A DNA stretch of 64,000 nt, taken from contig JAJIRX010000675.1 in assembly GCA_023853785.1 (NCBI GenBank), forward strand, positions 1 through 64,000, in the 5' to 3' direction. The translations under genes were made by a program, and so were the position numbers. A model generated the notes under the pieces. It worked only from the letters and a program-made list of their open reading frames with translations. It had not been told where the DNA came from and did no database searches. Shown in pieces: positions 24,049 through 35,959 of the stretch; the first letter of the stretch is position 1, and the number at the start of each line of letters is the position of its first letter. Origin of the DNA: Psilocybe azurescens (taxonomy: Eukaryota > Basidiomycota > Agaricomycetes > Agaricales > Agrocybaceae).

Positions 24049-25409
24049 ATGTTGTATCTCCTTCATGTCATGACATCTCTCCTGCTGATTCAGAGAACTT
24101 TACCGAGTCGTGCTACCGCTTCTGGTGCTATTGTCAACTTTGGCTATACGAAATATCAAGGAGCAGTTGTTCAGGATCAAATTTCAAATGCCACATACAC
24201 ATAATTTCTTGAAATCTGTTTCGCTGCATCCCCTACTGGTACATATGTATATTTTGAGCCTACTTATTGAATAGAGGTTTGTCAATGTTCTTGTCTGTAG
24301 GGACGGCACGGTTCAGAGAACCAGCGTTGCCTGCTCCAGTTTTGGGGATCCTCCACATTGCTTTCAAGTAAGCCTGGGTACGGGCTCAACAAATCTATAT
24401 GGTGTCAGTCAATCTACGTTGTAAATCAGGGATGAAGATGGTCCAAAAATAGCGTTTTTGTTCACGGCAGAAATCTAACAGAAGGGAGGTTATGTGCAAT
24501 GTGGTGCTTGGGACTCCGGTTTTGGCTGTGTATACAACGGTAGTGGTGTCCTTCGACAGTACTTTTATTACGGATAGGCCTACACAACTACTAAAGCAAA
24601 AGAAGGTGAACGGGGTTAGTCAGAATCTATCAATTCGAGCACTTCATGCTGAATGTCTGCAGGAAATTTTCTATTCCGCCAATTCAAATGAAGACTCAAT
24701 ATTCGTAAATCCGAGTACAAAAGAGACTTTGCAGGTGGATCAGTTCTTTCTCAATTTTCTCTCAAAAATTTCCGACACTCCCGTCGAAGTACATACAAGC
24801 GGCGGAGGCGGAGGCACAATATGCGGGTTTGAGATCAAACTTTGCTGAGGCAATCTCGATAGTAGGTGAATGTAAGTCAGACGACTTCATTTCTCATAGT
24901 AATGACTCTGACAACTTTTTCAGGGATATTCGTTTACCCTACTTATTAGCTGCTAGGGAGGTAAGGGTTACGAGATGATAGCGAACCCAAAACATGGGTG
25001 AATTAAGTCTGTCAGGGCGAATTCGCAATCCCTCCACCCGCTCATGGCGATGACATAAACTATTATTTTCCTAGTGCTTTCCCTACACAGAACCCTCAGT
25101 TTACGGATCCCAACTTCGTCCAGGCATTAAAGAGTCGTTCACAAACTTTGCAGTCTTTCTAAATCCAAAAATAAAATGGGAGAGTAACATAACCCCTCCT
25201 GGAGCTTGTGGAGTGGCTCGGATGAGATGTTGTTCAATAAGACGGAGGCCGACATCCCCGATATCAGGTCTACTGAGACTTCTAAGGCCCTTTTAAAACG
25301 ATGCAGGTACGTCCTTTTTTCCTAGAACCAACTATTTTCTCTGAACCTGCTATGATTGTGATTGCTTATAAGTTTCTAGGAGAGCATTAGTGCGTCAACT
25401 TCTCAATAG
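24049..25409 (+). pseudogene. Deleted carboxylesterase pseudogene (copy 2)
   Basis: A decayed paralog of the gene at 26506-28777. Matching blocks in the same order: YTKYQGAVVQDQISNATYT (functional copy: YAKYQGVVIQDQVSNATHT) followed directly by an in-frame stop; ARFREPALPAPV (ARFREPNLPSAV); DRPTQLLKQKKVNGV (DRPTSLLKQKKINGV); a block with FVNPSTKETLQVDQF (FVDPTTENTVQVQQY); and the last codons ISASTSQ (VSASISQ). The stretch that should hold the oxyanion loop and the GQSAGAG nucleophile elbow is missing: the copy jumps within about 150 bp from the N-terminal block to the C-terminal half. It is about 1.36 kb long against 2.27 kb. A deletion of the catalytic core cannot be a sequencing error, so this is true decay. 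Confidence 0.8.
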
Positions 25410-26505
25410 AGTCGATTATGCATATAGATCAGGGCTCCCACTTGAAATTAATTACCTCAGGTTAGTTTGTATACTTCACGAAATATCAGTCTTAGCATCA
25501 ACTAAGCGCCCATATGGACTTTGGACAAATTCTAGAGTTAGAAATGAAACAGGAAGTAAAGCAGCAACTAGTTGAAACAATGGACGTCATTGAATGCCTG
25601 CAGAAAATCACAGATGCCTCTGCTTCTGCATTGCAGTGATCTCTGCCAGTGGGTTAATGGTTCCTCAACTGTGATATTGGTCAGTATTGAACAAGACATG
25701 CCGGAGCGAAGCGAGGCGTGACTTATTTATCCAAGTTGATGGAACAGGCACGCGACGCGCGTAGATCAGCGCCAATGCCATTTACATGTAATCCCAAGAA
25801 AGCGCAATTTTAGTCATTGCAAGAGTTTCCGATATCTTTATCATTGTATCAAAAGTGACTCCGAGATGTAGCTTCCAAAGCATTGAAAGAGCTGTCTGCT
25901 GAATGCTCTTTTCGATGTGTTTCAACTTATCAAACCGGTAGATGACGTTACCAGGGCTCGGTTGGAAGATTGTAATGGGGGTATTAGGGTAACACAGATT
26001 TGTCAATCATACCTTGATTACACCTCATTTTGGTCGACCTACCAGCTCCATGTTTATATATCGCGATCCGTAGTACTATTAGGACACACCACGTATATCG
26101 AAGTTTGTCTAGGAGAGACTACCTCCATGTATACTTTGTGTATACTTTGCTTCTTTTCATCTACGCATTTGATTCAACTTGTGATAAGGCGCCCACGGCT
26201 ACCCGCGATATCCGAACGGATATGTTTCAGTGGGAATACATTACTGGTTGCTGATAAATTCCGGAAGCTAGAATCCTTGACGTAGTAATACTTACGCTTT
26301 ATACTTACTCGTCTATTCATAGGTTAGGAGAAGCGGGCACTTCTCTTAGTCACGGCAAGTGGTTCAGGGGTCAGCGTTTATATATGACCCTTCCAGTGCG
26401 GTAGTGTAGTTTTGCACGTTGCCCAACCACTTTCTTTTCCCAACCGCCCTTGTAGACCCCAGGAGTCCCGATTTAACCAGACTTGCGACAAAATTGCTCT
26501 ATACC
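25410..26505. other. Intergenic region upstream of esterase copy 3
   Basis: 1.1 kb without a recognisable gene. The right end should hold the promoter of the esterase at 26506. Scattered short open frames show no family similarity. Confidence 0.4.
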
Positions 26506-28777
26506 ATGAGGATCTTATGGCTCATAATTCTACCGCTTCTTCAATATGCAACTGAGGCCAGCGCTAATGTTGGATCTGGCTCTGTAGTCGACCTGGGATA
26601 TGCAAAATATCAAGGAGTGGTTATCCAGGATCAGGTCTCGAATGCCACGCATACCCATTTTCTGGGAATTCGTTTCGCCGCACCCCGACTGGTATGTGTC
26701 TTAATTCTTACTGAATGAAAGAGACAGTCATTTCAATATTTCTTCAAAGGGATGGCTCGTTTTAGAGAGCCCAACCTACCCTCTGCCGTCACAGGTATTC
26801 AGCAAGCTAATGTTCAGCCCCCAATGTGTCTCCAATCACTCTACGGCGCATCCCCAACCAATCCTTATGTTGTTAGCAACTCTCAGAACAATTCCAAAAG
26901 AGCAGATGTTCCAGTAGCCTCTGAAGATTGCCTCTTCCTTAAGTGGGCTTATATTTCACGATCACGTTCATTTCTGGTCAACTGATTTACGTAAAAGCAT
27001 ATACGTCCCGGGCAGCATTGCAAAGCGAAGAAATCTCCCTGTCATCGTTTGGATTCACGGGCAAGCATTCTAACGACTCGTTTATGATTGAATAGCTTCT
27101 AATCAAATTTTAGAGGGGGTTATGTCGAAGGCAGTATTTCTGCAACTGGATACGGGGTGTGTATGACGGAGATGCCATCCTTCGAGAATCCGGAGAGGGG
27201 TGATCCTTGTTTCCATACAATACCGTTTAGGTCTCTTTGGATTCCTAGCTGGCCAAAAGGTTAAAGATGGGGAGCTTTGAATGCAGGTCTCTGTGAGTGG
27301 CATTCACAATTCTGGTACTATTTCAGGATGACGAACGTCTTCTTATCTTAGTGGATCAACAATTGGCCTTAAAATGGGTTCAGAGCTATGTCAGTCCTAA
27401 AACTGGAATTTTATGTCGATGTGCCTGGTTCTAACTACCTTTAAGATCGATCAGTTTGGTGGGGATCCTCGAAAAGTCACAATATGGGGTCAGTCGGCTG
27501 GTGCTGGCTCCGTTCTACAACACGTGGTGGCCAATGGAGGCAAAACGAATCCCCCACTGTTCCGAGCTGCTATCACCAGCTCGAGCTTTTTACCTTCGCA
27601 ATATAAATTCAACGATCGCATTCCCGAGGTAAGTGGTTGATTCATACGATATTTCGGATACTTTTCTTATACTGCGATGATATTAGACTATATACAACGA
27701 GACGGTTACGCGGACAAAGTGAGAGATATACAAGCTACTCAATCTGATCAAATTCTGATAGATATCCCTTAGTTGTTCTTCGTCGACCGATACTCTGAAC
27801 TGTCTTCGTTTGGCTGATGTCGACGTATTGCAAGCTGCAAACGTCGCAATTAATACAAATGGATTTTTTGGAACCTTCGTGTTTGTACCCGTTGTCGATG
27901 GGACCTTGATACGCGATAGACCAACAAGTTTACTCAAACAGAAGAAAATCAATGGCGTGAGTGAGAAATTTATCGAGTTAATTTGTCCTCGATGTTAGTG
28001 TAAGAAATGCTGACCTTTAATTGAAGGATGCTCTCTATTCTGTGGTGAATACGTTTGAGGGCACAATCTTCGTGGATCCCACGACAGAAAATACTGTGCA
28101 AGTTCAACAGTACGTTTCTCAACTCTTCCCCACGCTTGGATCGAAAGACGTGCAAGCGGCGACGGCACAGTATGCGGGCCTGGGATCAAATATATCACAG
28201 GCAATTTCAATAATGGGAGAAGGTGCGCTAAAAGTTTGCTTCTCTTCTCGTGACGATCCTAAAATCAAAGAGTAGCAATCTTCGTATGCCCTACGTATTA
28301 TTTGCAGACTGCATTTGGTGGGAAAGGATACAAGGTGATAACGGACACATGCCATCTTATAAACAGCTGGTCTAACATATTAATTCTAGGGCCTATTCGC
28401 AATTCCTCCAGGCACTCATGGAACTGACTTGATTTATTATTTTCCCGGCTCAGTCTCTCCAGGAGGGGACCTTCCCTTTCCAAACCCAGATTTTATCAAG
28501 GCATTCACGGAGACGTTCCCCAATTTCGCAACGTCGTTGAATCCAAATAAAAATGGGAGAGCAACATTACCCCTCCCTGGAGCTCGTGGAATGGCTCAAA
28601 TGAGATGCTATTCAATCAGACAGAAACAAACGCTCCTGACATAAGATCTATCAAGACTTCCAATGCTTTATTGGATAGATGCCGGTATGTCAATCCTTGT
28701 CTGACTAGAACGATTTTTTCTGATTGCAGATTGTTTGCAGCTTTTGGGAGAGTGTTAGCGCGTCAATTTCCCAGTGA
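26506..28777 (+). CDS. Secreted type-B carboxylesterase (copy 3)
   Basis: Starts with a signal peptide (MRILWLIILPLLQYATEASA). Motifs in order: GYAKYQGVVIQDQVSNATHT, LGIRFAAPR, VASEDCLFL, LPVIVWIHGGGYVEG (oxyanion-hole HGGG), VSIQYRLGLFGFLAGQK, and the nucleophile elbow IWGQSAGAGS at about 27484-27513. The catalytic His region IPPGTHGTDLIYYFPGS is near 28400-28450. It ends WESVSASISQ after a short last intron. Most introns are 50-60 bp. The frame is broken at two G runs (27197-27200 and 27269-27272), where one more G in each restores the conserved protein, so the gene is probably functional. The neighbouring copy 2 is its deleted paralog. Substrate unknown. Confidence 0.8.
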
Positions 28778-28919
28778 GCAGATACACGGTGCATAAAAAG
28801 ACTGCTATCATAGTATTGTCATGATCTTAATTGCAACCTAATGTCATCGAGTTGTATCGACTCACGCCGACTCTTCGACATAATTTGTCTGAGATGCCCA
28901 TTCGTGGCCTAAGTTATGG
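28778..28919. other. Short 3' flank
   Basis: Gap between the esterase and coding traces on the opposite strand. Nothing recognised. Confidence 0.3.
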
Positions 28920-30454
28920 AATGAAAGTCTCCTACTTCGTGAACCATATTGATTTACACTTACAACTGTGAACCAAGAAGCGGCGAGAACGAGGTGTTGT
29001 GTATGTACGTCTGGCTTGCCAGGAGATGGTTGAAACACCGCCATGGGGTAGGTCAGGGTGAACAGAAATATAGAGGAAGTTTAAGTGCTGAGTGCCACTA
29101 ACCTCTAGCATATTGAACCCCTTCTGCACTTGGTGCTCACATTTCAATATTGATAGAACTACGGATGACTCCAACAAAGCCGATTTCAAGAGCTCAAAGT
29201 TACAACGGACGAGATACACGACCATATCATCAGTCGATTTTCTGTCGAGATCGTGTGCAAGATTTCCGGGTACACGGATGAACATCCTCATCCCTTGGAT
29301 GGGAGCTTCCCCAGACATCAGTATGACACCAACCCTCCGGCGTTGGGCGCAAGGCCACATTTTTCCAGTGCGACTCATCTTTGGGATCGAATGTTAACCT
29401 ACCTATACCACTTCCAGCCGGCCTTCATCTCTTCCGCTCATTCGCAGCGACGGGATCGTATACCCACTCCGAATGCGCTTTGGCGCGTTCTGATTTGACG
29501 TACTCCATCATCTCTCTCCTGTTCAAGTTGACCTGAGGTTGATCATTGATATGCTAGCCATCTGTGGCTCAATGGCTGGGATACGGATGTCTTCACTATT
29601 GACGTTGTTTGAGTATGTCTTTATCAACCTCCCGGAGAGATGCGGTGAAAATGAAGTACAGACCCAGAGTCGCCGATGAGCTCTTTGGCTTTCTTCTCCA
29701 TACAACAACGGAGCGTGCTTGACGCGCTACCACTGTCGTTTCCCTCGAGATTGTTGACCAGGGCCTTCAGGTATGTATAGTTCCCTGATACGACGATGCC
29801 TAGTACATACATGGGGGCCATATAGGGTGCTTCGGGCTTTCTTGTGAGTATTAGAGGGATCTCGTTCGTCTCGTGCAGTGGGGTAGACCGTTGCGCGACC
29901 GAACCGGATGTCAAAATATATGAGAAAAGGAATGGGAAGATGGGTGTGCTACGACCTGCAATTTATCCCGTCTAGACATGCCGTGCGCGAAAGTGCGTGT
30001 GATGGAATCGAAGGTGGGATGTACTCTATGGTGAGTAGCAGTTGAGTGCACTGTGTGTCCTGAATCCAAGCTTGAAGCGCTGCCTCTCTCTGACCCAAGA
30101 AATCCGTCCTGGAAGATAAACCGAGTCGATGCTCGCGGCTTCAGAGTGCTCTTTTCCGACTCAGAGGCCAGCATCACCTGGATGTTGTTCAACTTCAAGG
30201 TGAGACGATGATGTGTGTGTCCGCGCGGCGTGTCGACTGCGCCCATAGGTGATTTCCACGTACCTTCTTTGGTGCTTGAAGACTGGAACCATAGAGATTT
30301 GCACGCCCGAAGAATCTAGTAAAGAGTATGAGACGAGTCGTCGTGGAGGGCAATCATGAATTCGCAGAGGGCGCAAAAGCGTGTCTTCCTGCGTGCTGAA
30401 GTGATGGCTGAGCAACCTGTCCATAGTCATAACATACATATATATGTGTGGCAT
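28920..30454 (-). pseudogene. Unidentified multi-exon gene or gene remnant
   Basis: Several minus-strand blocks look coding but do not join in one clean frame: VQISMVPVFKHQR (about 30290), STLKPRASTRFIFQDGFLGS (about 30110), YTYLKALVNNLEG (about 29770), LNRREMMEYVKSERAKAHSE then WVYDPVAANER (about 29520-29450), HWKNVALRPTPEGWCHTDVW (about 29370-29310), and MFIRVPGNLAHDLDRKS (about 29270). Donor- and acceptor-like GT/AG lie between some of them. I do not recognise the family. It may be a real gene damaged by the same base errors seen elsewhere in the window, or a decayed gene. Confidence 0.35.
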
Positions 30455-30744
30455 TTGTTAATCACTCATTTCAAGTTTCTGGGGTTCAAATTGGATCCAA
30501 GTGTATGGGCGGGTACCCACGAACGGTGGTCTAAAATATTGAGGCGAGATGGTGCCGTGTGTTTGTTGTCAGAAAAGCCAGGAGTTCATATGTAAAACTG
30601 GCTCGTTATCCGTCGATAAAGCGGCAGTTATCGCAGAAGCAGCGAGGGCGACAGTTAATCCAACATACGCGGATCATTAATAACCTAGAGGACGATTTGA
30701 GGGGACAAAAACAGGCGCTTGTGGGTGTTTTCGAGTAGTTCATC

Positions 30745-30763
30745 ATGACTCATGATGACTCAT
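30745..30763. promoter_or_regulatory. Doublet of Gcn4/AP-1-type sites
   Basis: Two perfect copies of the palindrome ATGACTCAT stand at 30745-30753 and 30755-30763, spaced exactly 10 bp, one helical turn. This is the consensus bound by bZIP factors of the Gcn4/Cpc1 type (established knowledge). They lie about 560 bp upstream of the gene starting at 31319. Function here is inferred from the motif only. Confidence 0.5.
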
Positions 30764-31318
30764 GATGAAAGCAGTGCGAGACATCGTGGGAATGCTGTTT
30801 TTGTTTATCAAAAGCCTTAGGAGCAAGCAACATATTGGCGCAACTTGTGCAAACCACTCTTGCTCTCCCACCCTCTCCCATTCACTATGCGTTTTTTTAG
30901 CCTGTTTTCCGCTCTTTGCTTCCATTTCAATCAATGAATGCTGATGGTAGTACGACTTACTTTACCCCATATGCCTATTAAGGCCCGAGAGCCTTTTTAT
31001 CGCCCCAAGCAAGACTCACGTCGAATGGGGATACATAATCTAAACGATTCGACAGCACTGGTCATTGACTCTCAACAGTTTCTGGCTTTCTTTCTCTAGT
31101 CCTCCACAGTAGTCTGGCTCGAGGTATATCCAGACTATCTCGTTTGTCTCCTAATTGGTTCAGCGCCCCAGTGCTTGCAGCATGGCCTCCTTACCACTGA
31201 AATTGGTATAAAAGGTGGAACAACCAGTTCTTTCTTAAACACAAATCTCTGCTTTGCAACCCCATCAGCTCTTTTATTACTACAATCTTCCACTCCATTG
31301 GTGTACTATACCGCTGAA

Positions 31319-32896
31319 ATGTCTTCTGCCTCTGGGATACACACCCTCGTCAACGCAACTATCATCACCGTTTCGAAGCGAGGGCCTCCAGAAGTTCTGA
31401 CACGAGATATCGAGGTCGACGACTTCACTTCTGGTGGACGGCGCATCCTATCCATCGACTGTTCCGCTGTTTCTGTACGCCATGAACCCGGCTCTCCTCA
31501 TTCATATGCATTCGATACCGGCTCTGTCAAGAAGGAACCTACCGACGAAGATAAAACCACCCCACAAGAGGAAGAAGTCGACATGGACGTGGACGGCAAA
31601 TTCGACGTGTCCAAAATCACTAAGAAGTTCAAGAAGATCGGCGAGCCTGGTCTATCCGGTGCTCATGGTCCAGACAACGAAGACCACGATGAGGGCCTGG
31701 GAAACGCTTATCCTGCTCCCGATAGTCCCGATGGTTTACTCATTGCCTACATCAGACAAATCGTCCTGGATGACCTCCAACGCCCCTCTCACGATCGCAT
31801 TGATAGCGTCCATATAAAGTCTCCCGAACGGCGTCACTGGCTTGCTCTCAGTGGGCTTTCTCCTAAGCACCTCACTCTCAGCACATGCGACGAGGAAAAG
31901 GGTGAACTTGCATCACTTGATCGCCTTGAACAGCCTTGGACCGAGCTTGAAAGCCTTCGCTTAGAGGACATCTACGAAACGCTCTGGGACTCGGAGGATT
32001 GGGCCTCATCAGTGTGCACCGCCAGCGCCATCACCATCGCATACTGCAAGTCAGTCCGTCTGGTCCCCGCCACTAAGTTTCCCAACCTCACCAAACTCCG
32101 CATCATCGAAAACGACGCGTTGTCCACGTTCGTGCTAGCAGGCGAGAAGGTCACGGGGTTCTCCAAACGCCTGGAAGTCCTCCACTTGCAGAGCACCAAC
32201 GGACGCGACGTCAAAGGGAAATCTGCTCTAAAACGATTCTGGGATCGCCTCCGCAAGTGTACGCACCTTCGTGAACTCACATTGATCCTTGCACGTGCGG
32301 GCCAGGACACGGGGCTCACCCCGTATCTCCCTTCTTCGGTGGAGAACCTCATGTTCCACTGCTCCTGTTCGGTCCCTATGCTTGATGATCTTGAAAACTG
32401 GTGCCAGAAACCTGCGGACCGCAACTGGCTCCCCGAAACTCAAGAGCTTCACCTTCCGCGCCGACGCCAATACCTTTGATATTCGCCGCGTTCAGGGTCG
32501 CGAAATCACCTCCCGTATTCTTGACGTTCCTGTCCCTCCCAAGGAGGAAGAAGGGGATGTTTCAGTTGACATGAGCGACATTTCTACAGACGTTGTCGAT
32601 ATCGAGCCAGATGCCCGCAAGGTGCTGAGCATGGAAGACTTCGAGGACGATGACGATGACGACGAAGACTACGAGGATGGCTCGTTTGATGCCGATGCCC
32701 TTAGTGAGGGAGGGAGGAAGAGGACGACAATGAAGATGAGCCAGAAATCAAAATGGAAGATGACGTCGATGACGATCTCGAGTTTGCTGCGCAGGATGAC
32801 CACAACCCCATTCTGCTCCCTCATATTACTTCGTTGATTGGGACTGTTTTGCACAGGATGAAGCAGCGCAACCCGGAGTTGGAGATCAGGGGCTGA
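31319..32896 (+). CDS. Acidic LRR-like protein of unknown function
   Basis: About 525 residues, apparently without introns. The N-terminal 100 residues are Ser/Asp-rich (MSSASGIHTLVNATIITVSK; VKKEPTDEDK), followed by an acidic linker (EEEVDMDVDGKFDVSK). The middle has irregular leucine-rich repeats such as LTLSTCDEEKGELASL, LESLRLEDIYETLW, LTKLRIIENDALSTF, LEVLHLQSTNG and LRELTLILARAG. The C-terminus is strongly acidic (EDFEDDDDDDEDYEDGSFD) and finishes LPHITSLIGTVLHRM and QRNPELEIRG. Single-base shifts near C4 at 32431-32434 and in the G-rich run at 32706-32717 must be bridged to reach this end. The fold suggests protein binding, possibly nuclear given the acidic tails. No family was recognised. 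The upstream in-frame codon at 31175 gives a poor extra segment, so 31319 is preferred. Confidence 0.65.
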
Positions 32897-33151
32897 ACAT
32901 GTCTAGTGATCATGTATTCAAATAGTTGATTATCAATCGTTTATTCCTTGCTGGAAATTGGAGGTTGAACCGTATACTCTATTTGAAGATCCCACACATG
33001 AGAGTTACCGTTACCATACAAGAATCTCAAAGAAAATCATAACATAGATGAAAGTTTCTGCAATTATCCAGCGATATATGTACAATTCCAAATTTTATAT
33101 TTTATATTACATTTATATCACAGCCTTCCAGTCCCATAACCCCCCAGCAGC

Positions 33152-34578
33152 TCAAGCGTATGCCTTGATGTCCTCTGCCGAAGGGCCTACCGGTTCGTCC
33201 GACGCAGCGAGATTGCACTGATGGAACGCGCGCACTTGATCAGGAGCAAAGGCACCAACGACTGTGTGCAGAACACCGCGGTTGTGGAAAATCACAAAGT
33301 CATCCTCGCGCCAGTCGTGTGGATATACCAGCTGTAGACATATTTTAAGCCACGATGAACGCAATAAAAGTGGAAGGAACGTACAGAAGGAGCGATAGCA
33401 GGTCGCTGCATATTGTAGAGAAGGCCGCGGACTTCCTTGAGGTCGGTGAGATGCGCGCCGTCGGGATACAAGGCACCTTCGCGATTGGTGCCTTCTGGAA
33501 GAGGCTCGACGAGCAGCTCTTTCGCGCCGCATGGATGCACTTGGAAGTGGAGACCTCCAGTTTTAGGGTTTTTCCACAGCTAGAAAGATAGAGCTCCGTA
33601 TTAGCTGTCGTTGTTTATTACAAGCAAGCAAATGCGACATACGATTGGCAATGTCTTAAGTTTTGACTCTTCCCATGCTGGCAGGTCCTCTAAAGGGAGT
33701 TCGAGACCTTCCGACTCAATACCGAGACCAGTAGACATGGCATGGGCAGGCGCCATCCAGACATAGGGGTGAGGGGGCATATCTGACTTTTGAGCGCACT
33801 GCGAGACTCTTGAGCTCCGCAGGCAGGATATCAAACATAATCTGGCCCGAGACAAAAGCAGTGGTGCCCAGAGGAACCTCAAGCTCGTCACCCGTTCCAT
33901 CGTCGTACCTGCACACCTGCTTCTCCCCTTGAGGCACGGTGATGCCGTAGAGGGTGGTGACTCTCGGTGGGTTCAGATCGTACAGCGCAGCGTCGATGTG
34001 CCAGCGGTAGAATCGAGTGTGGCCTTTCGCCTCATCCTCAGGGGAGACTTTTGTCTTGTGGAATGTGGTGTGGCTGGGGTGCTTGAGTTTGGCCTCTGCG
34101 AGACCCTCGTGGTTGTAAACCGTTCCATTGCCGATGAGCTGCACTTGAGGGACGGACGGAATTGTCTTCAGGTCTGGATGAAGGATCGACTTCTTAGTCT
34201 CCCCTGTTTTGTTGTTTCCGTGGCCGTAACTCTCAGATTGTGGATCGAAAGCCTAAAATAGACATGGGCTGCTATTTCAGAGTTCAGGGATGAAGAATCG
34301 CATACCTTTGTGAACGCATACTGCTGTGCTGAAGAAACCTTTGCATCCCTGAACAAGAGAGCACCATGCTAGACATTACATTCGACGAGAATGAGATCCG
34401 TGCATACAAATCCAGTAAACTCCGCTCTACACACCTTGTACAATGCCTCTTCAATCTCCTTGAACAGTTCTGGGGTCATCTCGGCTGGATTAACGCCCTT
34501 GACCTCGCGACCAAAGTCTGCGAGCTTGGCGGCATCGGCAGAAGCTGGCAGGGGAAGTGGAACGAGTTCGATGGCCAT
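33152..34578 (-). CDS. xanA: XanA/Xan1-like alpha-ketoglutarate-dependent dioxygenase (paralog 1)
   Basis: TauD/TfdA-family Fe(II) dioxygenase, about 385 residues in four or five exons. The start MAIELVPLPLPASADAA is followed by the FGREVKGV block and LLFRDAKVSSAQQYAFTK. The iron ligands are the HID in YRWHIDAALYDLNPPRVTTL (near 34000) and the distal His in FHNRGVLHTVVGAF (about 33270). Also seen are YDDGTGDELEVPLGTTAFVS, APHPYVWM, LGIESEGLELPLEDLPAWEE and a C-terminal HQCNLAASDEP. The block pattern resembles fungal xanthine dioxygenase, which hydroxylates xanthine to uric acid without molybdenum cofactor (family knowledge); substrate is inferred. One extra base in the run 33773-33777 breaks the frame just before APHPYVWM. 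Confidence 0.8.
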
Positions 34579-35314
34579 TGTATGGAGAGGGTTGAATAAC
34601 AATCAGGGGGACTCCAAGATCCGCAGGAGCTCTATTTATCTACCTCGGAGCCCATGTCACGACCCTGTCACCGACGGAGTGGATAGAGAGATCATAGATA
34701 CGAATGGATCCATGCACCACATGAACCCTCCGACAGCCTTCGCCGACTCGGGCGTCTTTCTCGTAGAACCGAAGGAAATTTCACAAGGTATGCGACCTTC
34801 GTGTACCAAGATCACAGAGATTGGATTTGACGATCATTTTGGGAGGGAGCTGGGTGCTGGGGGTAAAGAAATAAGCTAGGTTTCTTCGAAGTTTCGGTCA
34901 GGAGCCAAGACTCTCACAGATAAGCAGGTAACCTATCTTATCAGTACTAGTCCTCATATCGTCCTAACAAATATGCAATTTCGACGACTGGACTTTGCAA
35001 CTCAGGATTCGTACGGCTGAGAAATGCCTAGCGCGATGCACAAGATCCAAGACAACCAAACACTAGAAATACAAGCGCCCACAAATAAATCCAGATCTGG
35101 GAGAAACATAATGGTATAACAATAACATGTAGGACATAATTTTAGATTATTCGTCTTGGCTGTCTTAGCGGATTCACGCATAAAGAGTTCGATTTCATGA
35201 TTTTTCGGCGTTGTTGCATGAAAAACGACGTAAGTAAGCGGAACGACTGTACAAACAACTGTTGCATGCGAGATGTGTAGAGCAAAGCGGTCCGGAAGGA
35301 AATGGATTATCCAT
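34579..35314. promoter_or_regulatory. Intergenic region upstream of xanA paralog 1
   Basis: 736 bp between the dioxygenase start and the 3' end of eL21, both on the minus strand. The dioxygenase promoter should lie at the left side. Open frames here run antisense or are short and show no domains. Confidence 0.4.
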
Positions 35315-35959
35315 CTAGATGAAGGTCTCGTAGGGAACAGGCACAATCGTCTGGGGAGCGTTTTGGGCAGTTGAGACGGTGCGAGCTTCCCGGGGAAGGG
35401 CAGGGATGCGGCGGAGGTTGATGCGCTCTGAGTTATGAAATATACATAAGTCACGGAAATTGGGAACTATGGCTAAATAAAAAACTCACCGCCCTTCTCC
35501 TTAGCAATGGCATGAGCGTCGTGGTTCGCCTTGACTCGGTCCAAGAACTCTTGACGGCACTTCGAGTGGCGGACGTGCTCAACACGGAGGTTCACTCGCT
35601 TTTCGAGGTAACGGTTACCAACAACCTTGTAGACGATGACACCGACAGCGGAAGGGGTGACGTTGTACACAATTCCGGTGCGTCTGTATCTCTATTAATT
35701 GCAAGCTGCGAAAATGTGACTGAGAACATACCCATGGTAGTATTTGTGGGGCATACCCTTCTGTTGTGCAGCATTTGCCTTAATGTCGACAATATCTCCA
35801 ACGTGGTAGTTGATGAGGAAAGTGGACAGTTTCACGGGGCCGTGATCTATATCGCAAGTTCAGAACTCCAGCCAGACCCCAGATTGTGTGTAAAGCGCAC
35901 CCTTGAAGCCCCGCTTGAACATGTGGCGCGTGCGCGCGGTAACCGAAGGAGTGAGGCAT
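35315..35959 (-). CDS. rpl21: 60S ribosomal protein eL21
   Basis: Small basic protein, about 160 residues in four exons. It begins [19 protein letters not shown], continues [19 protein letters not shown] and [17 protein letters not shown], then [20 protein letters not shown] and [20 protein letters not shown], and ends [11 protein letters not shown] and [11 protein letters not shown]. These blocks are characteristic of eL21, part of the large ribosomal subunit near the 5S RNA and central protuberance (family knowledge). The start ATG at 35957-35959 gives the canonical MPHS N-terminus. It faces away from uS4 at 36276, with a 316-bp shared upstream region. Confidence 0.95.

Noticed and set aside
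30470..30500. Possible tRNA T-arm (GGGGTTCAAATTGGATCC)
   Set aside because: No A-box or foldable acceptor stem was found upstream.
34391..34879. Plus-strand 162-codon open frame
   Set aside because: Its first third is antisense to the XanA paralog 1 start, and the rest shows no conserved sequence.
35002..35454. Minus-strand 150-codon open frame
   Set aside because: It covers the last exon of eL21 in another frame and runs into the 3' flank; no family.
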